Program-made: the position numbers and the translations under genes
Notes under the pieces: generated by a model
What the model was told of the DNA's origin: nothing
The model's input: the letters and a program-made list of their open reading frames with translations, nothing else
Database searches by the model: none
Origin: Tubulanus polymorphus
Lineage: Eukaryota; Nemertea; Palaeonemertea; Tubulaniformes; Tubulanidae
Length of the DNA stretch: 64,000 nucleotides
Reading direction: 5' to 3'
Assembly (NCBI RefSeq): GCF_964204645.1
Contig: NC_134028.1
Location: 11,761,001 to 11,825,000 of the forward strand
Shown here: in pieces, positions 46,512 to 57,964 of the stretch
Layout: each line of letters opens with the position of its first letter
Position numbering within the stretch: the stretch's first letter is position 1

Positions 46512-46640
46512 TTCTCACATTATACTCATGATTCTGTATATAAAGACTATGTAAAGTTATGATAATCATTCTCATTCCGGGGTGCAATAAAGATTGTACA
46601 TATAAGGTTTAACTGCCTTGTTGTTCCTGATGGATGGAAT
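46512..46640 (+). mobile_element. CR1-like LINE tail, copy 2 (129 bp)
   Basis: Matches 45050-45176 (ATAAAGACTATGTAAAGTTA, AGGTTTAACTGCCTTRTTGT) to the same GATGGATGGAAT end. It abuts the L2-type tail head to head, as the two elements do at 39.97 kb. Confidence 0.85.
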
Positions 46641-49128
46641 CCTGTACCACTGGTGTAAATGCTAGTTCCCAAGCCAGCCTGCCGATACAACAAACCAGCT
46701 GGTTACAAGTGAAAGCCAATCATCCAGCCTATGAAAGCTTTTATGGTTTACTTGCTACCGATCGTATCACAAATCCTCCCTTTCATGACTAGACTGTGAA
46801 CACCCTAACCCCCTATTTCCCCCCCCCCCCCAGATTTGCCTGGTCTTGAGAATGATCTTTGTAAATGAAAAGGTTAAAATTCCGATTTCGGTCAGAAAAT
46901 TACGATCCCTGGAGGTTGCTTGTTGTAGACAACCTCCCGTTGGTCGTGAGGATTCATTTTGAGTTTACGAATGGAAGACCCTTTCTTAGAAGCCTTCCCC
47001 TTGCCCCAAAATGAACAAGAGTTACTCTTACCAGCAAACTAGAGGCCTGTGACTGATGGAGGTGGGCGTTTGTCCTCCAACCAGCATTAGGAGCTGCGTG
47101 GGACAGCATCTGTGTGGTGGACTTGACCCTGGAGCACACCAACTGGAGAAAAGACGAGAGGAGCTTAACGGAGCTCTCAACAGGGGTTGCAATAACCTCT
47201 GGGACTGGTTCCTCATTAAAATCGGTCCTACTCCACCATCGAGAACTTCAATATCTGAGTTCTACATAACTGGATGGGCTGGAGCATATCTAACTGGACT
47301 ATCAGGCTTACCTGCAATTCAAGTGACTACTCAGAATTTTACATTTAATATCATGGAAAATACCAGTCTATGATAATTTTCGTTACCACGATGAATTTGG
47401 AAATGATACCTCGAACAGGAATGCGACATTACTGGTGCTATGGAATTCAGTACACTAGTCGGAACCATGCAAAAACTTCCTCCAATTACGTGCATAGTCC
47501 TTCTCTCGGTCTACCTTCATTCCCCATAAAGCTCTTGGGCGCTTACCATGCTTACTCAAGCATCTGGTAGATGAGCATCCTCAACCAGACTCAGAGCAAC
47601 GATGCCAACGTCACGCATTAGAATCATCTGAATCGGACAATTCATGCATATCAATAGCTGCCTGGCTGACCAATGCTAGGCGAACCGGTTCAGCTCTTAA
47701 CCCATAGTTTGGTAAGTGCCTGGTACTACCTGAACTGAATGACCGGGGGCTGGATCCTGGGTGTCACACAACGAAACCAGGGACTGGTTCAGCAGCTGCA
47801 GATGGATACTGCACCAGAGAACGACCAGAGCCCGGTGACTGTCTTCCAGTAACCGGAGAAGCCCAGTGCCTGGAAATTGCCTGGAGCTTGCTGACTGAGT
47901 GGTCACTGGGAAACTGAACGTGCCAGTACAGCCGACAAGCCCCCAGAGTAATAAATATGAGAGCCAGTTACTTTACTACGATTGCATGATTTCAATGTTT
48001 GCATGATTCATCAGCCTGATGTCATAATTCTCAGGCCAAATCTCACAAGTCTTGGAGAGGTTGTCTCCAACAGGATGATCACACATCGTGATTGCCCCAG
48101 GCCCCAAACAATTGACTGCATCCTTAGCCACTATGAAGCTGGCCCTTAGGGAGTGGAAATATATACAGAATACAATATCAAATAATAAAATATTCGATAA
48201 AGAAATGAAAATCTTCCACAAATAAATCAAAATTATTCAATTGAAATATTTCGGTGAAAGTTAATATAGTCTAGTAAATTTTCATAAATTGCCCATGGGC
48301 AAAGAAAGTGTGGTTTACCTTGAAAGCTAGAGGTTGTTTGGAGTAAGGGCATTGCTTGAAAAATCTTTTTAATTCGTGACTTCAAAGTTCTAGAAGTTTT
48401 TATTGTATTTTATCTTTCTTAAAGAATTATTTTGTAGTCAAATAAGACCAAAGATAAACATTTGTTTATGGTCTACGTCCAAAATTTCGTAGGGTACAGG
48501 TAGACGCAACATTAAAAACTATTTTATATTTTCAAAGAAACATTTTGCACAATATGAAAAAATATTCAAATACAATTCATATGATGTCACATATCAGAGG
48601 GTCGCTGAATCGCTGAATTGAGTCTTGGAACTCACTGTATACATGTACTGTAGGTTTTCATGTTGTATGAATATTTTGCAGTTCAAATGGGTATGATGCT
48701 AAATTCCAATGTCAAACGCATGAAGTTAGATGGTCAAGGACAGTCAACACCAAGATGACCGATGTTGTACCATAGAAGATCTGCTTCTTTCAACTCAAGG
48801 AAAGTGATTCAACACGATCGACATAACACTGGAATAGGTTTGCAGTAACTAACCGTTCATTTCATTTAGTCCTCTGTACTTTTTAGCCAATTTGGATTTG
48901 ATTGTAATTGAAACTCTGGAACTGTTAACAAAAGACAAGTAAGACAAGTTGAAAAAACACAAGTTATGCTTGATTCTCGTGTTCAAATTTAATTCAAATT
49001 TATTTTATTACATCATATTTACAAAGCATATCATTGGTTCATACAGTAATAAAAATTAGGGCAGAACGAATATTATTACAGAAACTCCAAAAAGGCAATG
49101 AATTTCTATGACTAAATGAACATTATTT
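46641..49128. other. unassigned sequence, includes a 13-C tract
   Basis: No gene or repeat recognised. A run of about 13 C lies at 46819-46831. ORFs at 47.0-47.4 kb are GC-richer than their surroundings but show no motif, and I do not call them. Confidence 0.35.
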
Positions 49129-49694
49129 TTAGCCCACTTGGGACTTTAGTCCCAGCGGGCTATTGCGTTCACTTTTCGTCCGTCGTCCATCCGTAGACGG
49201 AAATCAGTTATTTTAGGAAGTTTTGAAAACGCTTCAATGTAATGTCTTGATATTTGGGTTTCACATGTATCTACCCTAGACAAATCTTCAGCTCAAAAAC
49301 TGGCCCTGTCAGAATCAAGATGGCCGACTGGCAGCCATTGTTGTTCGCCAAAATCAACACTTTTTACACATTTTTGAACTTTTTGAGGGAAATTTTGAAG
49401 ATGCTTTGATCAATTACCTTGATCTTTCGGATATGTGTGAATGCCCCTGGGCCCATCAGCATAACTTTGCAGCATAAAATTGGGATACGGACTCAAGATG
49501 GCCGTCCTATGACCTTTTTTAGTGCCCAAAAATGTCAATTTTGGCCCGAATTCTGAGTTTGCCATTTCTCATTGCAATTTGTGATGGGTATTCTTTGAAA
49601 AGGGATGTTTTATACCTTTGATACCTGAATTGTTAGATTGTTGAGCATTTGGAACCACTTCCCAAGTGGGCATGGTGTCCCTGGACCCCTAGTT
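49129..49694 (-). mobile_element. short family A element lacking the tandem core
   Basis: Minus-strand copy with both termini: AACTAGGGGTCCAGGGACAC near 49694 and TTAGCCCACTTGGGACTTTA at 49129. It is 566 bp because the 154-bp core is absent. It shows that head plus tail alone suffice for a mobile unit. Confidence 0.8.
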
Positions 49695-50298
49695 CTAATA
49701 ACTCAGATCGAGAGTGACTCTCCCGTTTATTAGGAAACACACGCAACTAGTGGAATAGGTTTGATTTACACACATGTTGCAGGTATCAATTGTTTATCAC
49801 TGTAGAATTTGTAATCCATAAAAGCCAAAATCAACATCAGCCGGAAACCCAGACCAAATCAATTCATAATTTATTGATTGAATCTACACTACAATATATG
49901 TATTTATTCAAATATTTCAATAAAAACATTAACTTCTTAAATCTAATCTATTCTAAATCATAATACGTTCTTATCTGTGAATTCACTCAATCTATCGGCT
50001 CAGCAGGTGCTTAAGATGAGTTCTTAATAGGACAGATCCATTTTTAAGGATGGTGATAATACAGTATCATGATGTTTGAATGCCAAAATAAGTGCCTGGT
50101 CAAATATATTAATATTTGTGATTGTACGTCCACGTATGTTCGGTTTCAAAGCTGAATCATATTTGACGTTTACACAGTGGTTGCATATTAGGTTCGAATC
50201 TGTCAATGCATTTTATTCTATGTATCGATATTTCAATTTACTACAATTCCCATCATTCTGAATGGCTTTACAGAAAACCCGTCATCGCTGCTTTGCAG
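49695..50298. other. unassigned sequence with the ATAGCTGCAAAGCAGC motif
   Basis: Near 50270-50315 the inverted motif GCTGCTTTGCAGCTATATTT overlaps the 3' end of the hAT-like gene. Otherwise unassigned. Confidence 0.4.
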
Positions 50299-52201
50299 CT
50301 ATATTTTCCATTGTTGTTCAGCTGGTCTCACTTTTGGGGGTTGACCAGGCTTGGAAGAGGGAACTGAAAATATATTCTCGGGCAGTTCATCCATTCTGAG
50401 TGTTTGGTAGTCAGCGAATTCCATTTCAACATCATCTCGACTTATCCAATCTCCGAGAATAGCTGAATATCGGTCGAAGAAGTACACTAGGGATGCAAAC
50501 ATCACAGTTGCACGTATCTTGATATCAGCCACCTAAAATAAAAAGTCATTACAGTGAGTCACACCCACAGCTGTCTCACTCTTGCTGTCTGTTTTATCAG
50601 GCCACCATTGTCATACATAAGTTACATCTATTCAAGAATGAGTGTCAGTAGCTTACCTCTGCATTTTTCCAAAGGGGCTGTTTTCGGGGATTTATGTTAG
50701 CAACCATGTAGGTACATGCAGCCTGGTAGAATGCCACTACTCTCTTGTAAAATTCTTTCGCCACATCATCATGAACAGCAGCCAAAGCTATCTTTGCATC
50801 ATCTCCGATGATGATTTCTTGCGTATTCTGAAAAGTACCGACACACATCTTAGTAACATATTATTTTCACAGCTATCCTTTAAAAATAAGATTTTCTAAT
50901 TACCTTTATATTGTACCGTGAAGTAAAATCTACAGTGAACGGAGATGCTGCGCCAGTTTGTGTGAATGCAGAAGGCTTTAAGAAGCAAACCAGCACTTTC
51001 TTCATCATTTCTTCCAAAACGAGGTATATTTTGTGAATCACTGCAGCTTCTGCTTGAAGGATACCATTCGTATTCGAATATCTGCAATCATAATAATCAG
51101 TACACTGCCTTGAAAATTAAGAATATAGTTTGTCCATTGCTAGCCAACCAGCTACAGTTCACTGGCATTCTGCAATTTCAAAAACTTTAAAATCAAACTT
51201 AAGCTGTGAAAATATGTCATACTTAACTACCGAGATAGCTTTTATCAGAAACGCTGCATACAATATAGCTGTTCGCCTGTGGAAAAATTTGTGCAGTTTC
51301 TGTTTTATGGTGTTGGCAGAAACTGGAACGTCCTCATCATCGTCTACATGTTCTCACCATTTTCTTTCGAGAAATACAATTTCAGTGCTTCCCACTGTTT
51401 GAAGAGCCGCCGCAATGCTGGACACAAGCTAAGCCATCTTGTTTTGACATGTTTAAGTATTTCATGCTTTGGCAGTCCACACTCTTCCTGACACTAAGTG
51501 TAACGGGCAGATCGCTTGCAAAAACGAAAAACGAAATATCATTTTTATCCAGCTCCCTTTTAATAATCTCATAGATTGCTTGTCACATGTGTGATTCATT
51601 CCAGATAGGATTCGCGAGAAGTCTGGTGCAGGTGTCCATATTTTCATCAACAAATCTGACGACTAACGGATAATATGTATCCTTCTTCAACGTTGACCCA
51701 TCGACCCCGAGTATGAATGGACCATTTTTCAAGCACGTTATTGTTTTAGACACAGCATCCTCAGTGAGAGCGCCAACTATGTGTGAAGTTTTAGTACGCC
51801 CGCAATGATAGTTCATTGAATTGTAATAACCGGGAAACATTTTTTTGAATAGTTCTCTCGCGTGATCAGCTGCAGCCAGGGGCAGATTGTGTTCAACTAA
51901 GAAAAATGTTAACAAGGTTTCAGCCGTAATTACCTCCAGTTCCTTAGAGTACGGACGAAAAAATGAAGATATTTTCCCTATCTTCGATGTGCTTTCATGT
52001 TATCCAGAATCGCAATGTTTTTTTACGTCGTTAAGGCCGCCGTGAGAGATGCTGAAATCAGCGCCTACTCTCACCTACGCAAGGAAATGTCAACTTAAAG
52101 TCTTTTCGGGATTTTTGCATTCGCTTCATTTTTTTTGTCGCTGGGCCAGATTCATCGGCGGATCCCGAATCGCTGTGCGACGACGGCCCAGTGTCTGCCA
52201 T
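50299..52201 (-). pseudogene. hAT-superfamily transposase gene, decayed
   Basis: Minus strand. Starts ATG at 52201 (MADTGPSSHSDSGSADE, then KKMKRMQKSRKD). A small indel precedes a zinc-finger-like segment ADFSISHGGLNDVKKHCDSG, which is followed by a TAA and HESTSKIG. The next part is TFFLVEHNLPLAAADHAREL, FKKMFPGY, CGRTKTSHIVGAL, GPFILGVDGSTLKKDTYYPL VVRF, RLLANPIWNESH. The central catalytic part is then deleted or scrambled (HVKTRWLSLCPALRRL near 51430). The C-terminus is in three well-spliced exons: 51081-50904, 50827-50657, 50532-50299 (stop). The motif order matches invertebrate ZBED/hAT-like transposases. It cannot be active. Confidence 0.65.
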
Positions 52202-52547
52202 CTTGTTGATGGTTGAGCTAATTACCGACCGAAACCGATATTACCCAATTCAATTCAAATCAAAAGTGAATACGGCTGATGTTGAACGAAGGTCAATTCA
52301 CTTCTTTGCTGCGTCACGCTTTTTCCATAACAATTTTTTTTCAACAAATTTATTTGATTTAGTGTATTTCATAGACATTATGAGGAAATTAAGAAGTTTT
52401 ATAATAAAAATCATATTTTTGGAATTATTCTCGGGATATCGGGACATTTGCGATGGGATTCGTATTTTTTTAACCCTGTCGGAACGGCGTATTTTCATTG
52501 GCCCAATTTTAACGATTCCGCCAAAGTCGGAACACTTGGCAGCCCTG

Positions 52548-52912
52548 CATATACGGCACCTAGTCCAATGAAACTTTCGCCATTAATGGCTTACCCATAA
52601 TTATTCTAGTAGCGCCCGAATTCCCCGTATATCCCAAAAACAGCCAATCACATTCGCTCGTTGAGACGACGCCTCCCAATCGAGGTCATTGCAATTTTAT
52701 ACGCAAGAGCTAAGAATTTTCCGGCCGAAAACAGTTTTTCCTCAAATTTAAACCAAGTTGACCATGTCATCGTCGGAGGTTTGTCATGTCTCGCATCGAT
52801 TATACGTCGTTTAAGCTGAGAACCAATGAAAAAAATGCTCACATAAAAAAACGTATCGCGATTTTACATGAATTGGCTCAATGCCAACCTCATACTGCTG
52901 ACAAAGGTAAAC
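52548..52912. repeat. dispersed repeat, copy 2 (partner at 349-715)
   Basis: Same orientation and extent as the copy near the window start (CGGCACCTAGTCCAATGAAA to GACAAAGGTAAACC). Class unknown. Confidence 0.75.
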
Positions 52913-52969
52913 CGATAAAAAACTGCACGAAATGAGAAATACTGACTGGAAGAAAAACACCCACACTGT

Positions 52970-53180
52970 AAAGGGGGTCGCATGGAAAAATCATTGCAAC
53001 ACTCGGTGAAAAATCAATAATGCTGAAATGTATCCACAGACACAGTCGGCCAACAGATACTATATAACTTTGTTAGTATACACATGCCACGAATGAAAAT
53101 GATGGCATTTAAAAATAGATCGGGAAATGCTTTTATGGTCATACCAATCTATCCTTAAGATGCTGGTAAAGCAGTCATCA
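52970..53180. repeat. fragment of the hAT MITE (third copy)
   Basis: AACACTCGGTGAAAAATCAA and TTTAAAAATAGATCGGGAAA through TGGTCATACCAATCTATCC match the right half of 14659-15189 and 32170-32770. Both termini are missing. Confidence 0.75.
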
Positions 53181-53239
53181 TCCTCACCATTGGCATGGCG
53201 TCATAGACGTCATCCAATGCTAACTAGAATGTCGCTGAA

Positions 53240-54142
53240 GACGACTGATGCCCCCACATCAGGTGAAACACCTGAGAGTAAAGTACAAGATTAATTCATT
53301 AATCATTTTACATAGTAATCGTAAACAATCAATGAATTAGAGCCCAGAAATGAAAATTCCAAAACAAATTCTGGTGACCTTGACCTTTGACCAACAGGAC
53401 CCAATATCTAATCAGTTATCGATTTGCTCTAGGACAATCCATCAATTAAATTTCACCAAGTTATTTTAAACCATTTATGAGTTATAACCCACAAATGAAA
53501 ATAGCAAAATAACTTCTGGTGACCTTGACCTTAGACCTACAGGACCAGATATCTAAGCAGTCACTGAAGGTCTCTAGGGTAACCCATCCATAAAATTTCA
53601 GCAAGTTATCTTAAATCGTTCATGAGTTAGAGCCCGCAAATTAAGAATAGAAAACAGCTCCTGGTGACCTTGACCTTTGACCTATAGGTTCCAAAATCTA
53701 ATGAGTTAACACGGTCACTGGGATAACCCATCCTTTGAATTTCACTGAGTTATCTCAAATCGTTTATGAGTTAGAGCCCGGAAATTAAATTTACAAAATG
53801 GCTTCCTGTGACCTTGACCTTGGACCTACAGGACCCAAAATCTAATCAGTTAGCCCCAGTCTGTAGGATAACTCATCCATTAAATTTTACCAAGTTATCT
53901 TAAACCGTTTATGAGTTTAAGCCCGGAAATGAAATTTACAAAATGACTTCCTGTGACCTTGATTTGGACCTACAGGATCCAAAATCTAATCAGTTACTAA
54001 CCTCATCTAGTACAAAAGTTGTTAAATTTCAGGAAAATTTGTCAAAGGGTTTGGGTGCTAGGGCACGGAAACCACTGCGGACAGACGGACGGACGACGAA
54101 GTGAATATAGTATGCCCCCACAACGCGTTGTCGGGGCATAAA
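53240..54142 (+). mobile_element. tandem-core element, family B (145-bp unit)
   Basis: Five units carry TGACCTTGACCTTTGACC-type text near 53375, 53520, 53665, 53819 and 53954. Each also has GTTATCTTAAACCGTTTATG AGTTAGAGCCCG. The tail has GGACAGACGGACGGACG, GAAGTGAATATAGTATGCCC and the near-perfect palindrome TGCCCCCACAACG/CGTTGTCGGGGCA. The head has GATGCCCCCACATC. The architecture equals family A with unrelated sequence, so it is probably another non-autonomous Helitron/HINE-like family (inference). Confidence 0.65.
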
Positions 54143-54578
54143 AATGACCGTTTTTCACCAGCATGTGTCGTCTTCAAAAATTGATGGCCAAGAATTAATA
54201 AATAGAAACTTGGACCGCAGCCCTAGGGCACTTCAGTAGTTCAAACCTTAAAAAATGTCAATTGATTGTTATAGGTCATGGTCCAAAGATCAGGCCCGGT
54301 ATGCATAAAACTTCCCTAACTTAAGGGAAATTTTTCCTTAAATAGATAAGGAATTCCTTGCCTAAGAATGACTTTTAACTATGATGCATAAAGTATCTTA
54401 AGCATTTCTTTTGCCTAGGATATCCTTAACTTCTTGGATAACTCTTATCCTTGGCCTACTTGTGGCAAAATCTTATAGCCAATGAAACACGCTGTTGCAG
54501 ACTTAGTTTCGAAAAAACCTGGGTTAGAAATATCCATCATTCCAGAAAAAAACCGGCTGTAGTGCACAGGTTGCAATC

Positions 54579-54776
54579 ATGGCACAGAAAAAACGGTTAC
54601 CTAATTGGAGCTATGAGGAGAAAGAAATCCTTGTAGAGGAGTATTTAAAGGTGAAAAGCATAATCAGAGGGAAGTTGTCACCAATTCTGACGAGTCAAAA
54701 TAAAAAGGAAGCATGGTGTAAAATAACAGCTGCAATCAACAACCATAGTCCCAATATAAAAAGAGGTCATCAGTGA
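54579..54776 (+). pseudogene. Harbinger Myb/SANT-like DNA-binding gene, 5' part
   Basis: ATG at 54579: MAQKKRLPNWSYEEKEILVE, EYLKVKSIIRGKLSPILTS, NKKEAWCKITAAINNHSP, then a stop at the deletion junction. W..EE...L...Y and the later AW..I..A.N are the Myb/SANT-like (MADF-related) signature of the accessory protein that brings Harbinger transposases to their ends. About 65 of the usual 200 or more residues remain. Confidence 0.8.
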
Positions 54777-54942
54777 GATCAGTGATGAAAATAATGCCTT
54801 CTCTGTCGAAACGAAATCTTTGGTATATCTCTCGATCATCATACATATCCATGGGATTTTCACAGTCATGAAATATTCTTTGCCTTGGTACAACGTGTTG
54901 TAGTGCCTCTACTTCAAGCAGCCCAGCAATAATGAGAGCCAT
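54736..54942 (-). pseudogene. PIF/Harbinger transposase, N-terminal part
   Basis: Minus ATG at 54942: MALIIAGLLEVEALQHVVPR, RIFHDCENPMDMYDDREIYQ, RFRFDREGIIFITDLTDDL. The R.F.D..NP.D.YDD.E...RFRF.R..I.FI..L pattern is the N-terminus of HARBI1-like transposases. The DDE catalytic domain is absent, and the last residues overlap the accessory gene's end, so both were cut by the same deletion. Confidence 0.8.
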
Positions 54943-55164
54943 TTTATGGCATCGACACCATACACACTAGGATTTAAGGACTAAATGCTCACTTATCTCA
55001 ACAGAAAAGGTACCTTAAAGTTAAGGAATTTTTCAGAACAATTTGTATCTTAAGACACTTTATGCATACCACTTATTTTAAGGATATACTCCGAGCAAGA
55101 ATTTAAGGAAATTCTTAATATTTAGGGAATTTTTTATCCTTAAGATGCTTTATGCATACCGGGC

Positions 55165-56548
55165 CAGAACCAAGTTTCATTACAATGTTTCTAAAGGACC
55201 TTGGATCCAGTAAGATCAACTGAACAGGGTTTATTTTGAAATAATTGATTCGTCCTGGGATTTGCAATAACATATTAAGACGAAATCTTGGTGCACAATA
55301 CCACTGTAGTAAGCAACTATTATGATATTCATTAGCAATAGGTTTCCCCATACTCGATGGAATGATACACGGCAGACCAATTAATACAATGTTTGTTCTA
55401 TAAACATAGAACTTGGATGTTGAAGGGCTCTCCCAGTGATGACAAACAAGCATCGATTAGCAGCATGGGGATAAATTCATTAAAATTTTGCTCACTTTCT
55501 TCCAGTATCTGAATGGCTAAAAGTTGACTGGGGAAACTGTCCATATTATTTCCAACCCCTATTTCCCTCCTAATGACAAAATATCAGGTATGTAAATCCA
55601 GTGGCTACAATTTGCCACCAAGAGGTAACAGAATTAGAAAGTTACCCTCAGCATTATTCTAGGATCAATAAATACATGTGACCCTCAAAACTAAAGAACT
55701 AGTACAGACTCATAACAAATATGAGCCCAAGAGCTGTGTTTTTCATTAAGAAAATTCCTCGCTCACGGTGCGTTCATATGCGCTTGTCCGGTGGGTCAGT
55801 GTTATTTTGAAATGCACTGATGAGAAATCTCAGAGATGAGAACGCCGACCTTTAAAATCCACGGTTTTTTTCTTGAGTTACCCACGCGAACCAGCTGACG
55901 GCTTGCGAGCGCCGAAGGCGCAGTGCAATTTGGGGGGTTTGGGGGGCCCCCAAGAAAATTTTAGAAATCAAAAGCGTTTTCCGAGCACTTAGAGTGATCT
56001 TGAACTCATGAACGACTTTTATATTTTGGAAGGTAATGGGTATTTCCAATGTGGCATATTACCTTTGATGACAATCAACATCTAATGCATTACGGGTCGA
56101 GCCCTGAATTATTGCAGTTAAATTGGGCTGGATGAATGAACACTAAAAATCATCACAGTGTATAATATCTGAAGGCGTTCGCCACATATGCGACAGTAGT
56201 AGGCATATACTATACTACTGTTGCCGCGCGCTGAACAGGCGCTGAAACGCTTTCACTGTTCACACACGACACTTGTCGAGTAAACCTGATAGAAACCACT
56301 GAGCCCTTCATGAGCCTCATGTCTAGAGTGTATAGAGTTCCGTAGTCAGGAACCATTTATCCGTGTCAGATCAACAGTGCTTGGTAGCGTGGCGCTTATA
56401 AAAGGCCGCGCATTCACGGACCAGGCTCTCTTGATCGTGGACCCGGACCTGGACCTCAGTTATTCTCAGTTAACCTGGGTAAAGTATAATTTCCAAGACT
56501 TTCCTTCAGCAATTTAGGCTTATTCCATGTTAGGTATCATATACTATA
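55165..56548. other. unassigned sequence with a hAT-like left end
   Basis: CAGAGATGAGAACGCCGACC at 55829 resembles a hAT end. It is followed by GAGCGCCGAAGGCG and GGGGGGCCCCCAAGAAAATTTT, motifs shared with 32.24-32.33 kb. No matching right end was seen. No exon found. Confidence 0.45.
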
Positions 56549-56599
56549 CAGAGATGCTAGGGCCAAAGTACCAAAATTCCGGAATTTAGAACGGGGGTC

Positions 56600-57127
56600 T
56601 GGGGGCCTGATCAACTGCGGTGCCATCGAAAATGGTAATGAGTGTTCAGCCAGGAATGAAACAGTCATTGCCTGTGCATTCGAAACTCTGTCAATCAGGC
56701 TGACTGGCCGTTTAGCTGTCTCGGTAACTGTTACTACATTTTCAATATTCGGAGCAGCTCCATACGGGACGGATACTTTTCCTTGTGTCGATGTACTAGC
56801 GGCAGTATCACGATCGGCATCTTTCATCTTAAAATACGACGGCAGGCATTCGTTGTGCTTCACATCCCTCGCTGCCTTCTTATGCCGCGCGCTATCCGGG
56901 TGACGAAGAATATCTTTTTTCCCACCACTACCGTATTTGACCTGGTCTTTACAAACAAAGCAGTACGCCACGCCAGCTAAGTCTAACTTACGAATGTGGT
57001 TCAATAAGTAGTCCCCGTTAATGTCCTTACACTCTAGCCAGTGCCAGTTTAATTTATTTTTTATACCGCTGTCAATTGCCTTTATATCGGCCGACTCCCG
57101 ACAGACAATCTTTCCGTGCGTGCTCAT
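56600..57127 (-). pseudogene. hAT transposase N-terminal exon with BED-like zinc finger
   Basis: ATG at 57127 (MSTHGKIVCRESAD). Reads NKLNWHWLECKDINGDYLLN HIRKLDLAGVAYCFVCKDQV, YGSGGKKDILRHPDSARHKK, i.e. C-x2-C ... H-x5-H, then SLIDRVSNAQAMTVSFLAEH SLPFSMAPQLI. It then enters element-end sequence without a splice donor (the GGGGGTCTGGGGGCC block). The order, finger, linker, SL.DRV.NA, LAEH.LPF, matches the N-terminus of invertebrate hAT-like proteins. About 170 meaningful residues. The rest was deleted. Confidence 0.75.
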
Positions 57128-57200
57128 TTTGCAGACCGTCCCGCTTGACAGCTGCAGGCAAAAATAAAGTTACAAAGCTGCGTGCCTCAGGACACAGCAC

Positions 57201-57259
57201 GCACGTGGTAATAATTAAGATGATATTTATTAAATATCATCTTAATTATTACCACGTGC
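57201..57259. repeat. 59-bp near-perfect palindrome
   Basis: Arms 57201-57229 and 57231-57259 are exact reverse complements (outer part GCACGTGGTAATAATTAAGA) around a single T. It lies about 75 bp upstream of the transposase start, inside the hAT derivative. It could form a cruciform or hairpin. Confidence 0.9.
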
Positions 57260-57593
57260 ATCTTCACATTGTTGGCCGTCAGCGGGACGATGTACAACGG
57301 CGCGTAAAGATAATTGACTTTTAATTGGAAATGGCGTCACAACAGTGGCGCTCCGCCTACGCACGCACAGATACCACAACAAGCACACATATATACATTG
57401 TAGCAGAACGTCCTCGGAAACAGAGACCAAGATAAAATAACACAGAAGCGACAACGAGTACAAGCAAACGAACGCTTTTACGGTTCGTGCCATTACTGGT
57501 CGCCGTGAGGAACTTCCACCCAATTTCCGGAATTGACATCGGCGATCCTAAATTTCCGGAATTCCGGATATTTCCGGAAAACTAGCATCTCTG

Positions 57594-57964
57594 ACTATAT
57601 TATTTTCGGTCTTGTATATATTAATAATTTAGTAGTTAATATATTTAGTTTATCAAATTCCATTTTCCTTTGATTATTTGCATTGTGTGACCAGTTAGTC
57701 AATCCAAATTCTATACACCTCAGAACATTTCACAAGTTAGTCAGAAAGGTATACAATTTGGGAACCTAAATAAAACACACTACAATGGCTATCATGGATA
57801 CAGGCAACAATATTCAGAAATCAAATATGCCAGCACAAGGATGAAGGAAAGGATTACTGTTTATCTTCTTTAGAATGATTTTGTAAATAGCTGTCCAAAC
57901 AATTCAAACATTCTACCCAGTGAAACTGTATTCGTAGAATTTGTTTTATAAAGATTTAACATAC
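57594..57964. other. intron sequence, no feature seen
   Basis: AT-rich stretch between the hAT derivative and the host exon. It begins the 29-kb intron on the minus strand. Confidence 0.4.

Larger units (their letters stand above)
54294..55164. mobile_element. PIF/Harbinger deletion derivative
   Basis: Perfect 16-bp terminal inverted repeats GCCCGGTATGCATAAA, flanked on both sides by CAG (54291-54293 and 55165-55167), a 3-bp target duplication. It contains the start of a Myb/SANT-like gene (plus) and the start of a Harbinger transposase (minus), i.e. both genes of the superfamily reduced to their 5' parts. The subterminal regions are rich in TTAAGG/CCTTAA. Confidence 0.85.
56549..57593 (-). 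mobile_element. hAT deletion derivative with a first-exon remnant
   Basis: Ends CAGAGATGCTAG and CTAGCATCTCTG (perfect 12-bp inverted repeat) flanked by ACTATA on both sides, a probable 6-bp target duplication. Subterminal TTCCGGAATTCCGGATATTT. It carries the first exon of a BED-like hAT transposase and a 59-bp palindrome, and lacks the catalytic domain. Confidence 0.8.

Noticed and set aside
47028-47906. GC-richer ORFs of 60-105 codons
   Set aside because: No domain, no splice-site support and no repeat match. They overlap on both strands, as expected by chance.
55829-57593. A larger hAT element from CAGAGATGAGAAC at 55829 to 57593
   Set aside because: Only the first nine bases agree with the right end, whereas 56549 matches it for 12 bases and has matching 6-bp flanks.
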